The notes under the pieces were generated by a model that saw only the letters and a program-made list of their open reading frames with translations, did no database searches and had not been told where the DNA came from. A program made the translations under genes and the position numbers. This document shows positions 22,831-32,298 of a stretch of DNA of 64,000 nt, piece after piece (the stretch's first letter is position 1; each line of letters opens with the position of its first letter). This DNA comes from Solanum dulcamara (Eukaryota > Streptophyta > Magnoliopsida > Solanales > Solanaceae): assembly GCF_947179165.1 (NCBI RefSeq), contig NC_077245.1, positions 18,570,740 through 18,634,739 on the forward strand, written 5' to 3'.

Positions 22831-22860
22831 TTGTGAATTTGAAACAAGAGGGTATGACCA
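22735..22860 (+). repeat. 31-bp direct repeat at a rearrangement junction
   Basis: Positions 22735-22765 and 22830-22860 are identical (tttgtgaatttgaaac, then aagagggtatgacca). The second copy abuts the start of homology to PP2-B exon sequence. The repeat marks a rearrangement joining gypsy gag to the duplicated segment. Confidence 0.85.
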
Positions 22861-23701
22861 AGTTATCGTGCTGTGACCATACAACGTACATTTCTTTTCA
22901 CGTCTTCTTATCCGGTGAAAAACTCTATTTGACAGATCAAATCACAGATACCAAACATTAGGATTTAAAAACAGCCAAAAAGGCTGAAAAAAGGGCCCTG
23001 CACCACTCAACAGTACCCCTTATGAATGAATGGGTCAGGCTGGCCTATTCTTACTATGTATGATTGGACTCAGAACAGGCCAATTCCTCTCACTTGACAT
23101 GACTAGCTACAATAGGCCGCGCGTTCCACCATACACATTGTGGCGGGTAAAAAATTTTACTAATCAGTGTCAAAATATAAAATGGCATACACAGGTAAAG
23201 AATTAGGGGAGTCAACCTATAGTATGTACAATTTGCAAGAAAAGTCAAAAGTTGGGTTGGCCAAAAGTTGGCAACTTTTGACAGAAAGAAAAAGTTGGCA
23301 AAAACGAAAGTGGCTGCCAACTTTTTGACAAGAATTTACACGCTTTGTTGAAATACAAAACCCATAAATTTCTTTTACGCGTTTTGTTCCTCTTATAAAT
23401 AGAGGGCCTAATGCCCTCATTTAAATCATCCCAGAAAGAGAGAGTAAGAATACAAAGAGAGTTATACACCAAGATAAATATTGTAGTCTTGAGTGTCCTC
23501 TTTAGTAGTTGTTCCTTTTACAAGAGAGAAGTGTTAATTGTTGTTTTCTCATTTTATTTGAGAGCAGTGTACTCTATATTTTAATAGTGAGATCCTTCTA
23601 CCCCGTGGTTTTTCCCCTCTATAAGTTAGAAGGGTTTCCACGTAAAATTCTCGTGTCCAATTTATTTTTTTATTAATTGTCATATCAAACTTTAGTTGTG
23701 G
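22856..23701 (+). repeat. Duplicated PP2-B exon start, intron end and RLC-E LTR
   Basis: This 846-bp block aligns end to end with 16135-16980. It includes about 60 bp of PP2-B exon (minus strand), the adjacent intron end, the whole RLC-E LTR and the bases up to the primer site. It is therefore a copy of the 5' junction of RLC-E and not a simple 3' LTR. It retains TATAAATA at 23394-23401 that the other copy has lost, and it lacks one gttggcaactttta repeat present there. Confidence 0.85.
23394..23401 (+). promoter_or_regulatory. Candidate TATA box of RLC-E LTR (second copy)
   Basis: TATAAATA followed by gagggcc and a purine-rich leader, typical of plant copia LTR promoters. The corresponding bases are deleted in the copy near 16680. 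Confidence 0.55.
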
Positions 23702-24329
23702 TACTTCCTCTCCTCAACACAATCAACACCCCTTAGCATAAAATGACTTCGCCATTGCATACACAGGACACACTCATAGACCATATGTTGATTGATTCCA
23801 ATACAAAAATCAGTGAGTTTGTGTTAATTTGAATTATATTGTTTCCAAAGTGTTTAGATAGGAAAAAAAAGGCTAACAACCATGTAATGAACTTACCACT
23901 TGCATTTTAATTCAACCTTAACAAATTACTAGATGTTACACCAAAAACTTGGATTCATAAAGAATAATAATAACAGAAAATACATTTGTTCAAGTACAAA
24001 TCTATATACAGTAGTTTCAAAATCAATCTCTCGCCCATACTTGAGCTCGAGAAGAATTCCTCATACTGACGGCGTCTTCCCCATTTCACGAGCAGTGGAG
24101 ACAATGCTTCACGTGTTGCCTTTACTACTAATCACTTTCTTGTTCAACTTTCCTCATACATCTTCAGCAGGTAACGTTTTTTTATCTCGTTTGGAAGTTG
24201 AATTCGTTCATAGAGAAAGAAAATGTGAAGACAAAAATAATAGTGTACCCGACAATCACGACTATAATTATTGGAAGAAAATCCTGCTTGAAACGAAGTA
24301 ACGTCTCAAGAATTGTTCCACTGTTTCTT
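23702..24329. other. Unassigned region with a plus-strand open frame
   Basis: An open frame at 23933-24301 contains a hydrophobic stretch (MLHVLPLLLITFLFNFP) followed by a charged segment, which superficially resembles a secreted protein start. I recognise no family. Its end lies next to sequence antisense to the ABCG fragment. It may be chance. Confidence 0.25.
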
Positions 24330-25690
24330 CATCAGTAAATTTATTCTGGAGATCTCCAAATTGTGATCCAACCAAACCATGCAAGGTCCAAGCAACAGGA
24401 CAACACCAGTAGTACCATCTCCACCATATGGAAATACACTGTTTTTTTTAAAAATGAAAACGAAAAAAATGCAGAGAATGTGTCATTTCCAAGCTCTAAA
24501 TCAGTTTTGATGTAACAAAATACATTCCAAGTTGCCGGATTGTAGCCATCTTTTATTTTACTTACTCCAAGCATTGACTCAAAAAAGGAAAGCTCTCTTT
24601 CACTTGGATAACTTACCTCAAAGTATTTGATCAAATGGCAAGAATGGCTACCCAATGGACCAACATATATCTCTTGTCCTCCTCGTTTCATTAGAAAGAG
24701 CTGCAAAGTGGTGTTTATAATAGTATTCGATGACAAAAGTCTAGGAAAGACAATGAATAGCTTGATTGAGTTCAAAAATATCAAATTCACCTCATCAAAG
24801 GCTTCAAAAATGTCGATACTAGGCTGATGGATGGTACAAATAATGGTTCTTCCTGTGTCAACAGTGTTCCTAATAGTTCTCATAACAAATGCAGCAGCCC
24901 TTGCATCCATCCCCCAGGTTGGTTCATCCATGAAAATGATAGAGGGGCTAGCCACTAGCTCCACTGCAATGGTCAACCTTTTGCGTTGTTCAGTTGAGAG
25001 AACCTTGACCCCACCAACTATGGCTGATCTTAACGGTCCAAGCTCCACAAGATGCATGACTTCCTCAACAAACATCCGCACGAGGATAAATAAATAGGAA
25101 TATTTACATGAATTCAACCTTCTTTATTGTGTTTAATTGATCTTCGGGTGAGATTTATGTTAAGGAAGAAATTTTTTCATAAGAACCAACCTTTCTGGTA
25201 AACGCAGCCAAGCTGAGTATACTAATGACTCATAAACATTAAAATGTAACATAAGATGAATGGATGTCATTCTGCTCACGGTATCCAGATATACGTGCAA
25301 ATTTGTCTTGCTTCTTAATATAGCTCAAAGTATTGATGTCACCATCAATATATCCTTCTGTCTTTCTTCCAGCCAATACATCCATCAGTGCTGTTTTTCC
25401 TGCTCCACTTACTCCCATCAAAGCTGTCAAAACACCGGGCTTGAAAGCTTTACTTACGCCCTTAAGAAGTACCACCCTGATCTTTCAATTCCTGCAAGTA
25501 TCGGGAGAATATTAGTAATATATTTGTTGGAAATGAAGGATTAGCATTTCTAATTGATCAATAACATTTCCTGGCTAGTTAGTTACCTGAGGTTATGGAA
25601 TGCGTTTCGCTATTGGAGTCTTCCTTCTCAGTGCTAGTCGTTTGGGTATCTTCAGTGTCTTCTGACATCCTAACTTGCGGCATACCAAAT
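24330..25690 (-). pseudogene. PDR-type ABCG transporter fragment, second nucleotide-binding domain
   Basis: Minus-strand exons give [19 protein letters not shown], Walker [25 protein letters not shown] and [14 protein letters not shown]. After an intron come [20 protein letters not shown], the ABC signature [16 protein letters not shown], Walker B IIFMDEPT and [16 protein letters not shown]. An intron (GTGAAT to TTGCAG) precedes [17 protein letters not shown]. The piece ends near [12 protein letters not shown] and a weak TIWRSPE match. A short insertion near 25240 shifts the frame, and the first half and most membrane segments are missing. Intact relatives export secondary metabolites at the plasma membrane; this is a remnant. 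Confidence 0.85.
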
Positions 25691-25739
25691 GCTGTAGATA
25701 TTCATAATAAGCATTTAACTTTTTTCGCCTTAGGGAAAT

Positions 25740-25825
25740 ATAAATTGAGAAATTTGAGAAATATTCATTTTTTAGGTAAGCGAGTGCAACATATTCACTT
25801 TTTAGGTAAGCAAGTGCAACACTGC
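25740..25825 (+). repeat. Short tandem repeat
   Basis: Two adjacent units of about 30 bp share ttttttaggtaagc, gagtgcaac and caagtgcaac wording between the ABCG fragment and the PP2-B fragment. Confidence 0.6.
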
Positions 25826-26167
25826 GTGCCGAGTGATTCTCCCCCAACAAAAAACCTCTACATATGATGTTCCAAAACATAAACATGTGAAAAGAATCAG
25901 TTATTTTGCTTATCTAGTGTTCAAATTGGAAGATGGATTTTATGGCCTTAGAAATGCTAAGGCAGTTGTTATATTTGTTGATTCTGAGAGTGACCATGAA
26001 GCAGAACGAGATAGAGTGGTCCGTTTTTCAGGACGAGGACCTAGATCCACGTAACCTTGAAAAGAGGTGTTAGGAATTAAAAATGGAAAACTTTTTCAAT
26101 GATACAGGAGAAGACAAATATGTTGAAGCGCGATTGATGGAGATCAGGCATCTCGGTTGGAAAGGCG
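25826..26167 (+). pseudogene. PP2-B last-exon fragment (psi-4), opposite orientation
   Basis: The plus strand reads SYFAYLVFKLEDGFYGLRNA, VVIFVDSESDHEAERDRVV and, after stops and a frameshift, FFNDTGEDKYVEARLMEIRH followed by LGWKGG. These are successive blocks of the PP2 domain. The exon start and everything upstream are missing. It is cut at 26167 by the truncated 3' end of copia RLC-G. Unlike the other PP2-B copies it is on the plus strand, which implies an inversion or separate insertion. Confidence 0.8.
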
Positions 26168-27600
26168 GTTGAAGCTAAAGTTGTCCGAATGAAGTGATAT
26201 TGCACATCAATATGCTTAGTTCTCCAATGGAAAGAGGGATTCTTAGCCACATCAATTGCTGATTTGTTATCACAAAAAATCTCAGTATCTTCCTTTTGCT
26301 CGTAACTAAAATCTGCAAGTAGTTTCCGGAGCCATAAAGCTTGTCGTGCTGCTAAAGTTGTGCTGTATACTCTGCCTCAGATGTCGACAAAGCTACTGTC
26401 TCCTGCTTCTTTGAGCTCCATGTCACAGCTCCTGAACCAAGGCTGAAACAACTTCTGGAAGTGCTTTTCCGGTCATCCAAGCATCCTGCAAAATCATGTC
26501 AGTAAAGCCAACCAATCTGAAATTTGGTGCTTTAGAATACCAGATGCCAAAGTCTGCTGTTCCAGCCACATAACGAAGAATTCTTTTCGCAGCACCAAAA
26601 TGTATCTTTGTGGGACTTTGCAAAAATCTGGATACAACACTAACAGAAAAAGCAATGTTAGGTCTAGTGTGCGTTAGATAATTCAAGTCACCAACTAAAC
26701 TTCTAAACTATTTCGGACTTGCTTTCTCAGTTCTATCTGCACGCTGCAACTTCTCATTGATATTCATCGGTGTAGCTGCTGTTTCACAGTTCATCATATG
26801 GAATTTTTTCAAAAGATCATCTGCATATTTTTTTTGAGAAATAAAAATTCCATCTTTATCTTGGTTCAACTCAAGCCCCAAAACGTATTTCAATAGGCCC
26901 AAGTCAGACATTTCAAAGTTTCTCATCATACCAGACTTGAAATCATTAACTAAAGACTTTGAGGAACCAATATAAATCATATCATCAACGGAAAGACAGA
27001 CCACCAAAAGTTCACCAGTACGTTGTTTCTTCAAGTATAAAGTAGGCTCGTTGTCACTTCTTGTGAATCCGCTACCTTGAAAGAATGAGCCAATTTTGCT
27101 AACCATGCACATGGAGCTTGCTTTTGCTCGTAAAGAGCTTTTCTTAACTTGTAGACTCTGTTCTCGTTGCCATTAATTATAAAGCCTTGAGGTTGTGAAA
27201 CATAAATGTCCTCTTCCGGATCGCCATTCAAGAATGCAGACTTCACATCAAATTGATACACTGGCAAGTGTAATTGCGCAGCCAAAGCCAAAACAACTCT
27301 CACTGTTTTAAATCAAGCAACAGGAGAAAATATTTCATCAAAATCTATACCTTGCTGTTGTGAATATCCTTTCTCCACGAGTCGAGCTTTGTGCTTTTCA
27401 ATGCTCCTATCAGCATTGAACTTTGTTCGAAACACCCATTTGAGACCTATTACATTCTTTCCTTCAGGTGCATCAACTAACTCCCATGTAGAATTTCTTT
27501 CAATTGCGTGCATCTCTTCAATCATAGCACTCTGCCATTCAGCTTCTTCTACTGCTTCTTCATAACAAACAGAATCTGAGACAAGCAAAGCAAATTGACA
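26168..27600 (-). pseudogene. RLC-G copia reverse transcriptase and RNase H
   Basis: From 27588 downward the minus strand gives EMHAIERNSTWELVDAPEGK, VIGLKWVFRTKFNADRSIEK, QQGIDFDEIFSPVA, then YQFDVKSAFLNGDPEEDIYV and KALYEQKQAPCAW. The active-site region reads LSVDDMIYIGSS (VDD kept), followed by YLTHTRPNIAFSVSVVSRFL and an RNase H tail near 26300. Stops lie near 27310, 27115 and 26705. The 3' end is missing from 26167 on, and there is no LTR. Confidence 0.85.
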
Positions 27601-27949
27601 AGAAGTATTTACAGTGTTAGTGTATTTGGGATTCGATTTCTTTTCCCTTGTTGATATTCTTAGTGGAATCGGCTCAACGGAAGACTAGTCAGGTGCTCCA
27701 GCTACTGGTGGTACAATTGATGAGTTACTGATGAACTTACAGGAGGAGGCTTGGGTGAATTTCCAAGATCTGCTGCAGGTTCTTCATCAGTTGATAGCAA
27801 TTGGATATTTGATCTCACAATCCCTGAACTAAAGTTCCAACTTGCATCCTCATAAAACACAACATTTCTACTTATAATCACTTTGCCACTTATGGGATTA
27901 TATAGACGGTATACTTTGGATTGAAGACTATAGCCAACGAAAATGCATT
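27601..27949 (-). pseudogene. RLC-G linker
   Basis: Variable linker between integrase and RT. A minus-strand 'NVVFYEDASW'-type box near 27840 is recognisable. Stop codons are present. Confidence 0.6.
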
Positions 27950-28870
27950 TTACAGATTTTCATCAAGCTTAGAGTGAAAAATAACCAAAGCATATGCTAT
28001 ACAGCCAAAGATTCTTAAGTGGCTTACCCGAGGCTTCTTACCATTCCAAGCTTCAAGAGGTGTTGTGTTCCAAACAACCTTTGTTGGTGAGATATTCAAA
28101 AGATAAACAGGGGTTGCAACAGCTTGTCCCCAAAAATAATCTGGCAGACCCTTCCCTTTCAGTGAACTTCGAGCCATTTCCACCACCATCCTATTCTTCC
28201 GCTCGGCCACACCATTCTGCTCCAGTGTATATGGTGCTGTAAGTTTCCTGTGAATTCCATTCTCATCACAGAACACAATAAAATCATTAGACAAGAATTC
28301 ACCGCCTCTATCGGTACAGAGTGATTTTATCTTGTTGCCACTTTGATTCTCTACAAATGCCATAAATTTCTTGAAATTCTCAAAGGTTTCTGATTTTAAT
28401 TTCAAGAAATGAACCCAACTAAAGCAGCTGTAATCATTAGTAACCATAAAAAAGTACCAACTTCCACCAAGGGTTTCCGTTTTCATTGGCCCGCACAAAG
28501 CAGCATGTACAAGTTCAAGACAAGCTGTAGCCTTCCATGATTTTCCCACTGGAAATGATTTCCTAGTTTTCTTCCCATAGATACATCCTTCACACAAGTC
28601 AAGTTCATAGATTTTTGGCAAGCCAATAACCATATTTTTTTGAACCAAAAATTTCAGCCCATTAACATTCAAATGTCCATAATGTGAGTGCCACAAATCA
28701 GTCTTATTCTTTCCTTTAACAACTAAGGCAGTATTACCAACCTTTGAAATATCAAGGGGAAATATTTTGTTTTGAGTCATAGGCACACGAGCTATCGTGC
28801 GTCCAAATTTTTTGTCCTTAATGTCACACGCATTATCATCAAAAACAACTGAGTAGCCATTGGTCATCAA
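27950..28870 (-). CDS. RLC-G copia integrase region, open reading frame of 306 codons
   Basis: An uninterrupted frame covers the end of the pre-integrase domain (LWHSHYGHLNVNGLKFL, LCEGCIYGKKTRKSFP with the zinc-binding H/C residues) and the integrase core: LVHAALCGPMKTE, where the first catalytic Asp (usual HTD/HAD) reads Ala, then CTDRGGEFLSNDF with the second Asp, and LEQNGVAERKNRMVVEMARS with the catalytic Glu. GYS-type C-terminal motifs are partly lost at the stop near 27950. The loss of the first Asp predicts an inactive enzyme even though the frame is open. It belongs to a truncated element without LTRs. Confidence 0.75.
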   Translation of the reverse strand: MMTNGYSVVFDDNACDIKDKKFGRTIARVPMTQNKIFPLDISKVGNTALVVKGKNKTDLWHSHYGHLNVNGLKFLVQKNMVIGLPKIYELDLCEGCIYGKKTRKSFPVGKSWKATACLELVHAALCGPMKTETLGGSWYFFMVTNDYSCFSWVHFLKLKSETFENFKKFMAFVENQSGNKIKSLCTDRGGEFLSNDFIVFCDENGIHRKLTAPYTLEQNGVAERKNRMVVEMARSSLKGKGLPDYFWGQAVATPVYLLNISPTKVVWNTTPLEAWNGKKPRVSHLRIFGCIAYALVIFHSKLDENL

Positions 28871-29113
28871 TTGGCCGACACTTTACAAGTTATGAGCCAA
28901 AGTAGGGACATATTGCACATCATATAAAAGCTTCATATTACCTTGGACAATTTTTATCTCAACTGTACCTTTCCCTTCAATGTGCACTTGTTTTTCATCT
29001 CCTAGTCGCACCTCGATTTTCTGGGACACATCAAGATCTCTAAATAGAGACTTCGAACTTGACAGACAGACTACCCAACGGCCCTGCCCTTGTGAATGAG
29101 ATAGACCATTCAT
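28871..29113 (-). pseudogene. RLC-G protease to pre-integrase fragment
   Basis: Minus-strand DVSQKIEVRLGDEKQVHIEG, KGTVEIKIV and LLYDVQYVPTLAHNL form the region just after the copia protease active site. A stop separates it from the integrase frame. The protease D-S/T-G, gag and the 5' LTR are missing beyond 29113. Confidence 0.75.
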
Positions 29114-29487
29114 TGGCCTGTTCTTATCAGGTCAGTTGGACCGGTCACGGGCAGACCCTAGCCACTTGACATCATGATTTCCACCGTTTCACCCATACAT
29201 ACTACAGAATCATCGACATTCGTCCCATTTTTCATAGAAGTACATCCCTTTATCACTATTAACGGATGACATAAATAAGCCTTTTTTCAAAGTTCAATGG
29301 CATAAATGAGCCTTTTCTGTAGAATATATACATAATTTTTTCTTACCTATATACACATTATAATTTTCCATCAACTGGGTATCAATTGACACAGAAAGGA
29401 TGGGGGGAAATGAAGAAGTCATACCAATCCGCCTTGATAACCAGAGAGTTACAAAGGCTGAAGTAAAGTTGTTTCTTGGAGGGAAAA
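29114..29487. other. Unassigned sequence left of TRIM
   Basis: No retroelement signature. The last 90 bases (29400-29487, plus strand) give an open stretch, EEVIPIRLDNQRVTKAEVKL then FLGGK, that could be host coding interrupted by the TRIM. The family is not recognised. Confidence 0.35.
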
Positions 29488-29841
29488 TGTTAAATAAGGT
29501 CTTAGGCCTAACTCACACCCCAAAAGTTATCTCAAAGGGAAAAGGATTGCCCAAGCCTTGTAAGGAGTCCACCCATTTCACTAACCACTAATGTGAGACT
29601 TTTGTCATTCTTCAACACCCCACCTCATGCCCAGTGCTTAGCATCTGGTGCATGGGAAATTTTAATTTTGGGGGCCCAACATTTGGTGAGACAGGTCCTG
29701 CTCTGATACGCTGTTAAATTAGGTCTTAGGCCTAACTCACACCCCAAAAGTTAGCTCAAAGGGAGAAGGATTGCCCAAGCCTTATAAAGAGTCCACCCAT
29801 TTCATTAACCACCAATTTGAGACTTTTGTCATTCTTCAACA
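29488..29841 (-). mobile_element. Complete TRIM element (two 130-bp LTRs)
   Basis: LTRs at 29488-29617 and 29712-29841 are each 130 bp, start TGTTAAAT and end TTCTTCAACA. The 94-bp internal part contains 'ctgctctgatacgc', a minus-strand match to the Met-tRNA primer site, next to the right LTR. That sets the orientation as minus. No coding capacity is present, as expected for terminal-repeat retrotransposons in miniature. Flanks are gaaaa and aaaaa, an almost matching 5-bp duplication. A related copy is at 55360-55560. I see no 5S rRNA-like sequence, so it is not Cassandra. Confidence 0.85.
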
Positions 29842-30343
29842 AAAAAACCATTAGAGAGCCTGATCTAGCAATAATTTGTTGATAATCTTATGGCAAAAAT
29901 GTCTTCCAAACAACCTTGGATTCTGCTGCAGACATAAATGTTTGCGAGACAGCTGAAGACATAGTTGCATCTTTCGGCGATGTTAAGGAAAGAATTTCTG
30001 AGATGCAACCTTCAGGCAGAAATCAGAAATAATCCATCTGAAAAATCAATAGATTAAAGTTGCTAAATTTATGTACTGTTTATATAGAAATAGAATAAAG
30101 ACTACAATATTTTGGAACTTCTTTGATGGACAACCAAAATCAAGTAGTCAATCAAACTTCAGATAAGTTTCCAGTTACCAAAAATCCAAACCTTTTCTTA
30201 ACAACTAAGAAATCGACAACACATTTAAATCAAATTAATGAAATAAAAATGGAAACTATATAAGAAACTGAAACCCCAGTCATGACTGTATATTAACTTG
30301 AGATCATTGTAGGATCTGCCCAGGATTTTCCCACAAAGCAACC
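29842..30343. other. Unassigned sequence right of TRIM
   Basis: The plus strand at about 29890-30025 has an open stretch ([20 protein letters not shown], then [19 protein letters not shown]) in a natural-looking composition, possibly a host exon continuing from the left of the TRIM. Downstream is AT-rich without features. The last five bases, caacc (30339-30343), are the target duplication of RLC-B copy 1. Confidence 0.35.
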
Positions 30344-30540
30344 TATGAAAACACAGAGCCAACGGATCAATTTTCTTGTAGTATTATTCCAAGAATAAGA
30401 GCTATTTATAGGTGTACAAGTAAATCTATCTAAGGAAACAAAATCAGAAAAGATCCCGATATATCTCTAAGATCCCTAAATATCTCTATGGTTATGCTAT
30501 GAATATTATGAGTAGATATGACTATGTACATTTTGTGACA
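30344..30540 (-). repeat. RLC-B copy 1, 3' LTR
   Basis: A 197-bp LTR. Relative to the 178-bp 5' LTR it carries a roughly 19-bp internal duplication (repeated tatctctaagatccc-type wording near 30455-30490). Its outer TG reads TA on the plus strand. Confidence 0.85.
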
Positions 30541-31111
30541 CTCCCCCTCAAGTTGGAGCATAGATATTAATCATGCCCAACTTGTTACAAAGATATTCCA
30601 CTCGAGTTCCATTCAAAGGCTTTGTGAATATATCACCCAATTCCTCTCCTGTCTTCACATAGCCAGTAGACATGGCGTTCTCTTCAATCTTCTTATGGAT
30701 AAAGTGACAATCAACCTCAATATGTTTTGTCCGTTCATGATACAATGGATTTGAGGCAATGTGTAGAGCAACCTGATTATCACACCAAAGTTTTGCTGGA
30801 AAGAAGGATTCAAACCAACCTCAGCTAAAAGGTGTTGTATCCATAGTATTTAACATGTGGACTGAGCCATAGATCTATACTCGGAATCTGCACTAGATCG
30901 AGATACAACATTTTATTTCTTGCTCCTCCAAGCTACTAGATTTCCACCAACAAAGACGCAATAGCCAGTAGTCGATCTTCTATTGATTCTTGATCCAACC
31001 CAATCTGCATCTACAAAACATTCAACACGAGTATGTATGTGGTCGCTATAGAATATGCCAAGGCCAGGAGCTTCTTTCAAATAATGTAAAATTTGTTCCA
31101 AGGAAGCCCAA
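30541..31111 (-). pseudogene. RLC-B copy 1 RNase H
   Basis: Minus-strand RNase H: EQILHYLKEAPGLGIFYSDH, ECFVDADWVGSRINRRSTTG, YCVFVGGNLVAWRSKK, then [20 protein letters not shown] and a terminal [12 protein letters not shown]. Stops are present near 30905 and 30750. It continues at 35710 on the other side of RLC-F. Confidence 0.85.
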
Positions 31112-31116
31112 TGTTT

Positions 31117-31372
31117 TGTTAGAAAATGAGATTTTCTAGATAGTTTTTTAGTCTAATAGTGTTCTCTTTTAAATATTATGTTTGGTTTGTAAAGGAAGGG
31201 TAATCCTTGTTTTATGGAATTTGTTTTGTAAGTGGTTGGATAGGTATAGACTCTACTTACTTTTTGAAAAAGCTTATATAGCTATATGTATTCAAGCCTT
31301 ATGTAAGATGTCATATGAATGTAAAATTTGTTGCTAAACCTTATTTTTTCTTATCTGTTTAAAAATCTAACA
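31117..31372 (+). repeat. RLC-F 5' LTR
   Basis: Begins TGTTAGAAAATGAG and ends AAAAATCTAACA. It differs from the 3' LTR at the A/G near 31138 and T/C near 31329. A TATATAG stretch near 31272 is a promoter candidate. Confidence 0.97.
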
Positions 31373-31373
31373 G

Positions 31374-31388
31374 TGGTATCAAGAGCCC
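31374..31388 (+). other. RLC-F primer-binding site
   Basis: GTGGTATCAAGAGCCC directly after the LTR matches the Met-tRNA 3' end complement (TGGTATCAGAGC) with one extra A. Confidence 0.85.
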
Positions 31389-31473
31389 TTCTTCTTGAGG
31401 GATCTGTGAAGGCAAGAAAGCCAAGATTTTCTCCAATTCTTCTAAGGTGAGCTGAGCAGTGAGCAGCAGTAAC

Positions 31474-32298
31474 ATGACATCCAACAGCTTCTTGGGTGCA
31501 GGCCCTCCTATGTTTACAGGAGAAAATTATCACATATGGGTGATAAAGATGAAGGCTTATTTCAAAGCTCTTAGTCTATGGGAAACAATTGAAAGAGAAG
31601 ATGATCCTCCTCCACTTGGACCAAATCCAACAGTTGCACAAATGAAGATTTATGAAGATGCGAAGTCAAGGAAACCAAAGGCTCTCACATGTCTTCATTC
31701 AGCACTTTCAGATGTGATTTTCACAAGAATAATGACTTGTGAAACACCTAAAGAAGCATGGGATAAGCTAAAAGAGGAGTTCGATGGAAGTGATAGAGTG
31801 AAGGCTGTCAAACTCTTAACTCTCAAAAGAGAATTTGAGATGTTAAGGATGAAAGAAGGAGATACTATGAAAGAGTATTCTGCCAAACTTGTGGAAGTTG
31901 TAAACAAAATAAGGTTGTTTGGTGAAATATTTCCAGATTCAAAGGTGGTGGAGAAGATGATGATAAGCTTACCAGCAAAGTTCGAGTCCAAGATTTCAGC
32001 AATAGAGGAATCTTGTGATTTAAAGACTTTATCAGTTGCAGAACTGATCAGCAAATTGCAAGCCCAAGAACAAAGATCAAGCATAAGAGATGGAGAAGTA
32101 GCAGAAATGACATTCCAGGCACAACATAAAGGCAAGCAGCTTGTGAAGGACAATAGAAGGATGGAAGGAGATAAAGTAGCAAAGGGAAAACCATGGAAGG
32201 AATCTTCAAAGAAAGGGAAGTTTCCACCTTGCAGCCACTGTAAAAGAACCAATCATCAAGAAAAAGACTGTTGGTTCAAAGGAAAGCCATCCATGTAG
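31474..32298 (+). CDS. RLC-F Gag
   Basis: The first ATG is at 31474 (MTSNSFLGAGPPMFTG). An open frame upstream uses a GTG and is less likely. It encodes the Gag core (YHIWVIKMKAYFKALSLWE, KEAWDKLKEEFDGSDRVKAV, LLTLKREFEMLRMKEGDTMK) and a first zinc knuckle CSHCKRTNHQEKDC near 32229-32270. The frame ends at TAG 32296-32298, where a second knuckle CRFCKKMGHIEKNC starts in the +1 frame at 32294. Gag packages the element RNA in cytoplasmic particles. The knuckle pair split over two frames suggests a small indel rather than a designed frameshift. Confidence 0.9.
   Translation: MTSNSFLGAGPPMFTGENYHIWVIKMKAYFKALSLWETIEREDDPPPLGPNPTVAQMKIYEDAKSRKPKALTCLHSALSDVIFTRIMTCETPKEAWDKLKEEFDGSDRVKAVKLLTLKREFEMLRMKEGDTMKEYSAKLVEVVNKIRLFGEIFPDSKVVEKMMISLPAKFESKISAIEESCDLKTLSVAELISKLQAQEQRSSIRDGEVAEMTFQAQHKGKQLVKDNRRMEGDKVAKGKPWKESSKKGKFPPCSHCKRTNHQEKDCWFKGKPSM

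Larger units (their letters stand above)
20025..22860 (+). mobile_element. RLG-1 gypsy element, 5' LTR and partial gag only
   Basis: A shorter RLG-1 LTR (20025-22026) is followed directly by a diverged primer site (aacatggtttcagacc, 22027 onward) and gag, so this copy is not solo. Its pol and 3' LTR are missing. The left flank is ccttg. No matching duplicate was found because the right end is truncated at the duplicated PP2-B/RLC-E segment. It interrupts the RT of RLC-E. Confidence 0.85.

Noticed and set aside
22960..23690. 3' LTR of RLC-E
   Set aside because: It is preceded by the same PP2-B exon/intron bases as the 5' LTR and lacks an upstream polypurine tract, so a junction duplication fits better.
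23933..24301. Plus-strand open frame with a signal-peptide-like start
   Set aside because: No family is recognised, there is no neighbouring exon structure, and composition is AT-rich. Kept only as an unassigned region, not as a gene.
29488..29841. Cassandra-type TRIM with 5S rRNA promoter
   Set aside because: No 5S-like A-box/C-box sequence can be seen in the LTRs; classed as an unnamed TRIM.
31695..32252. 185-codon minus-strand frame
   Set aside because: Antisense to the well supported RLC-F gag.
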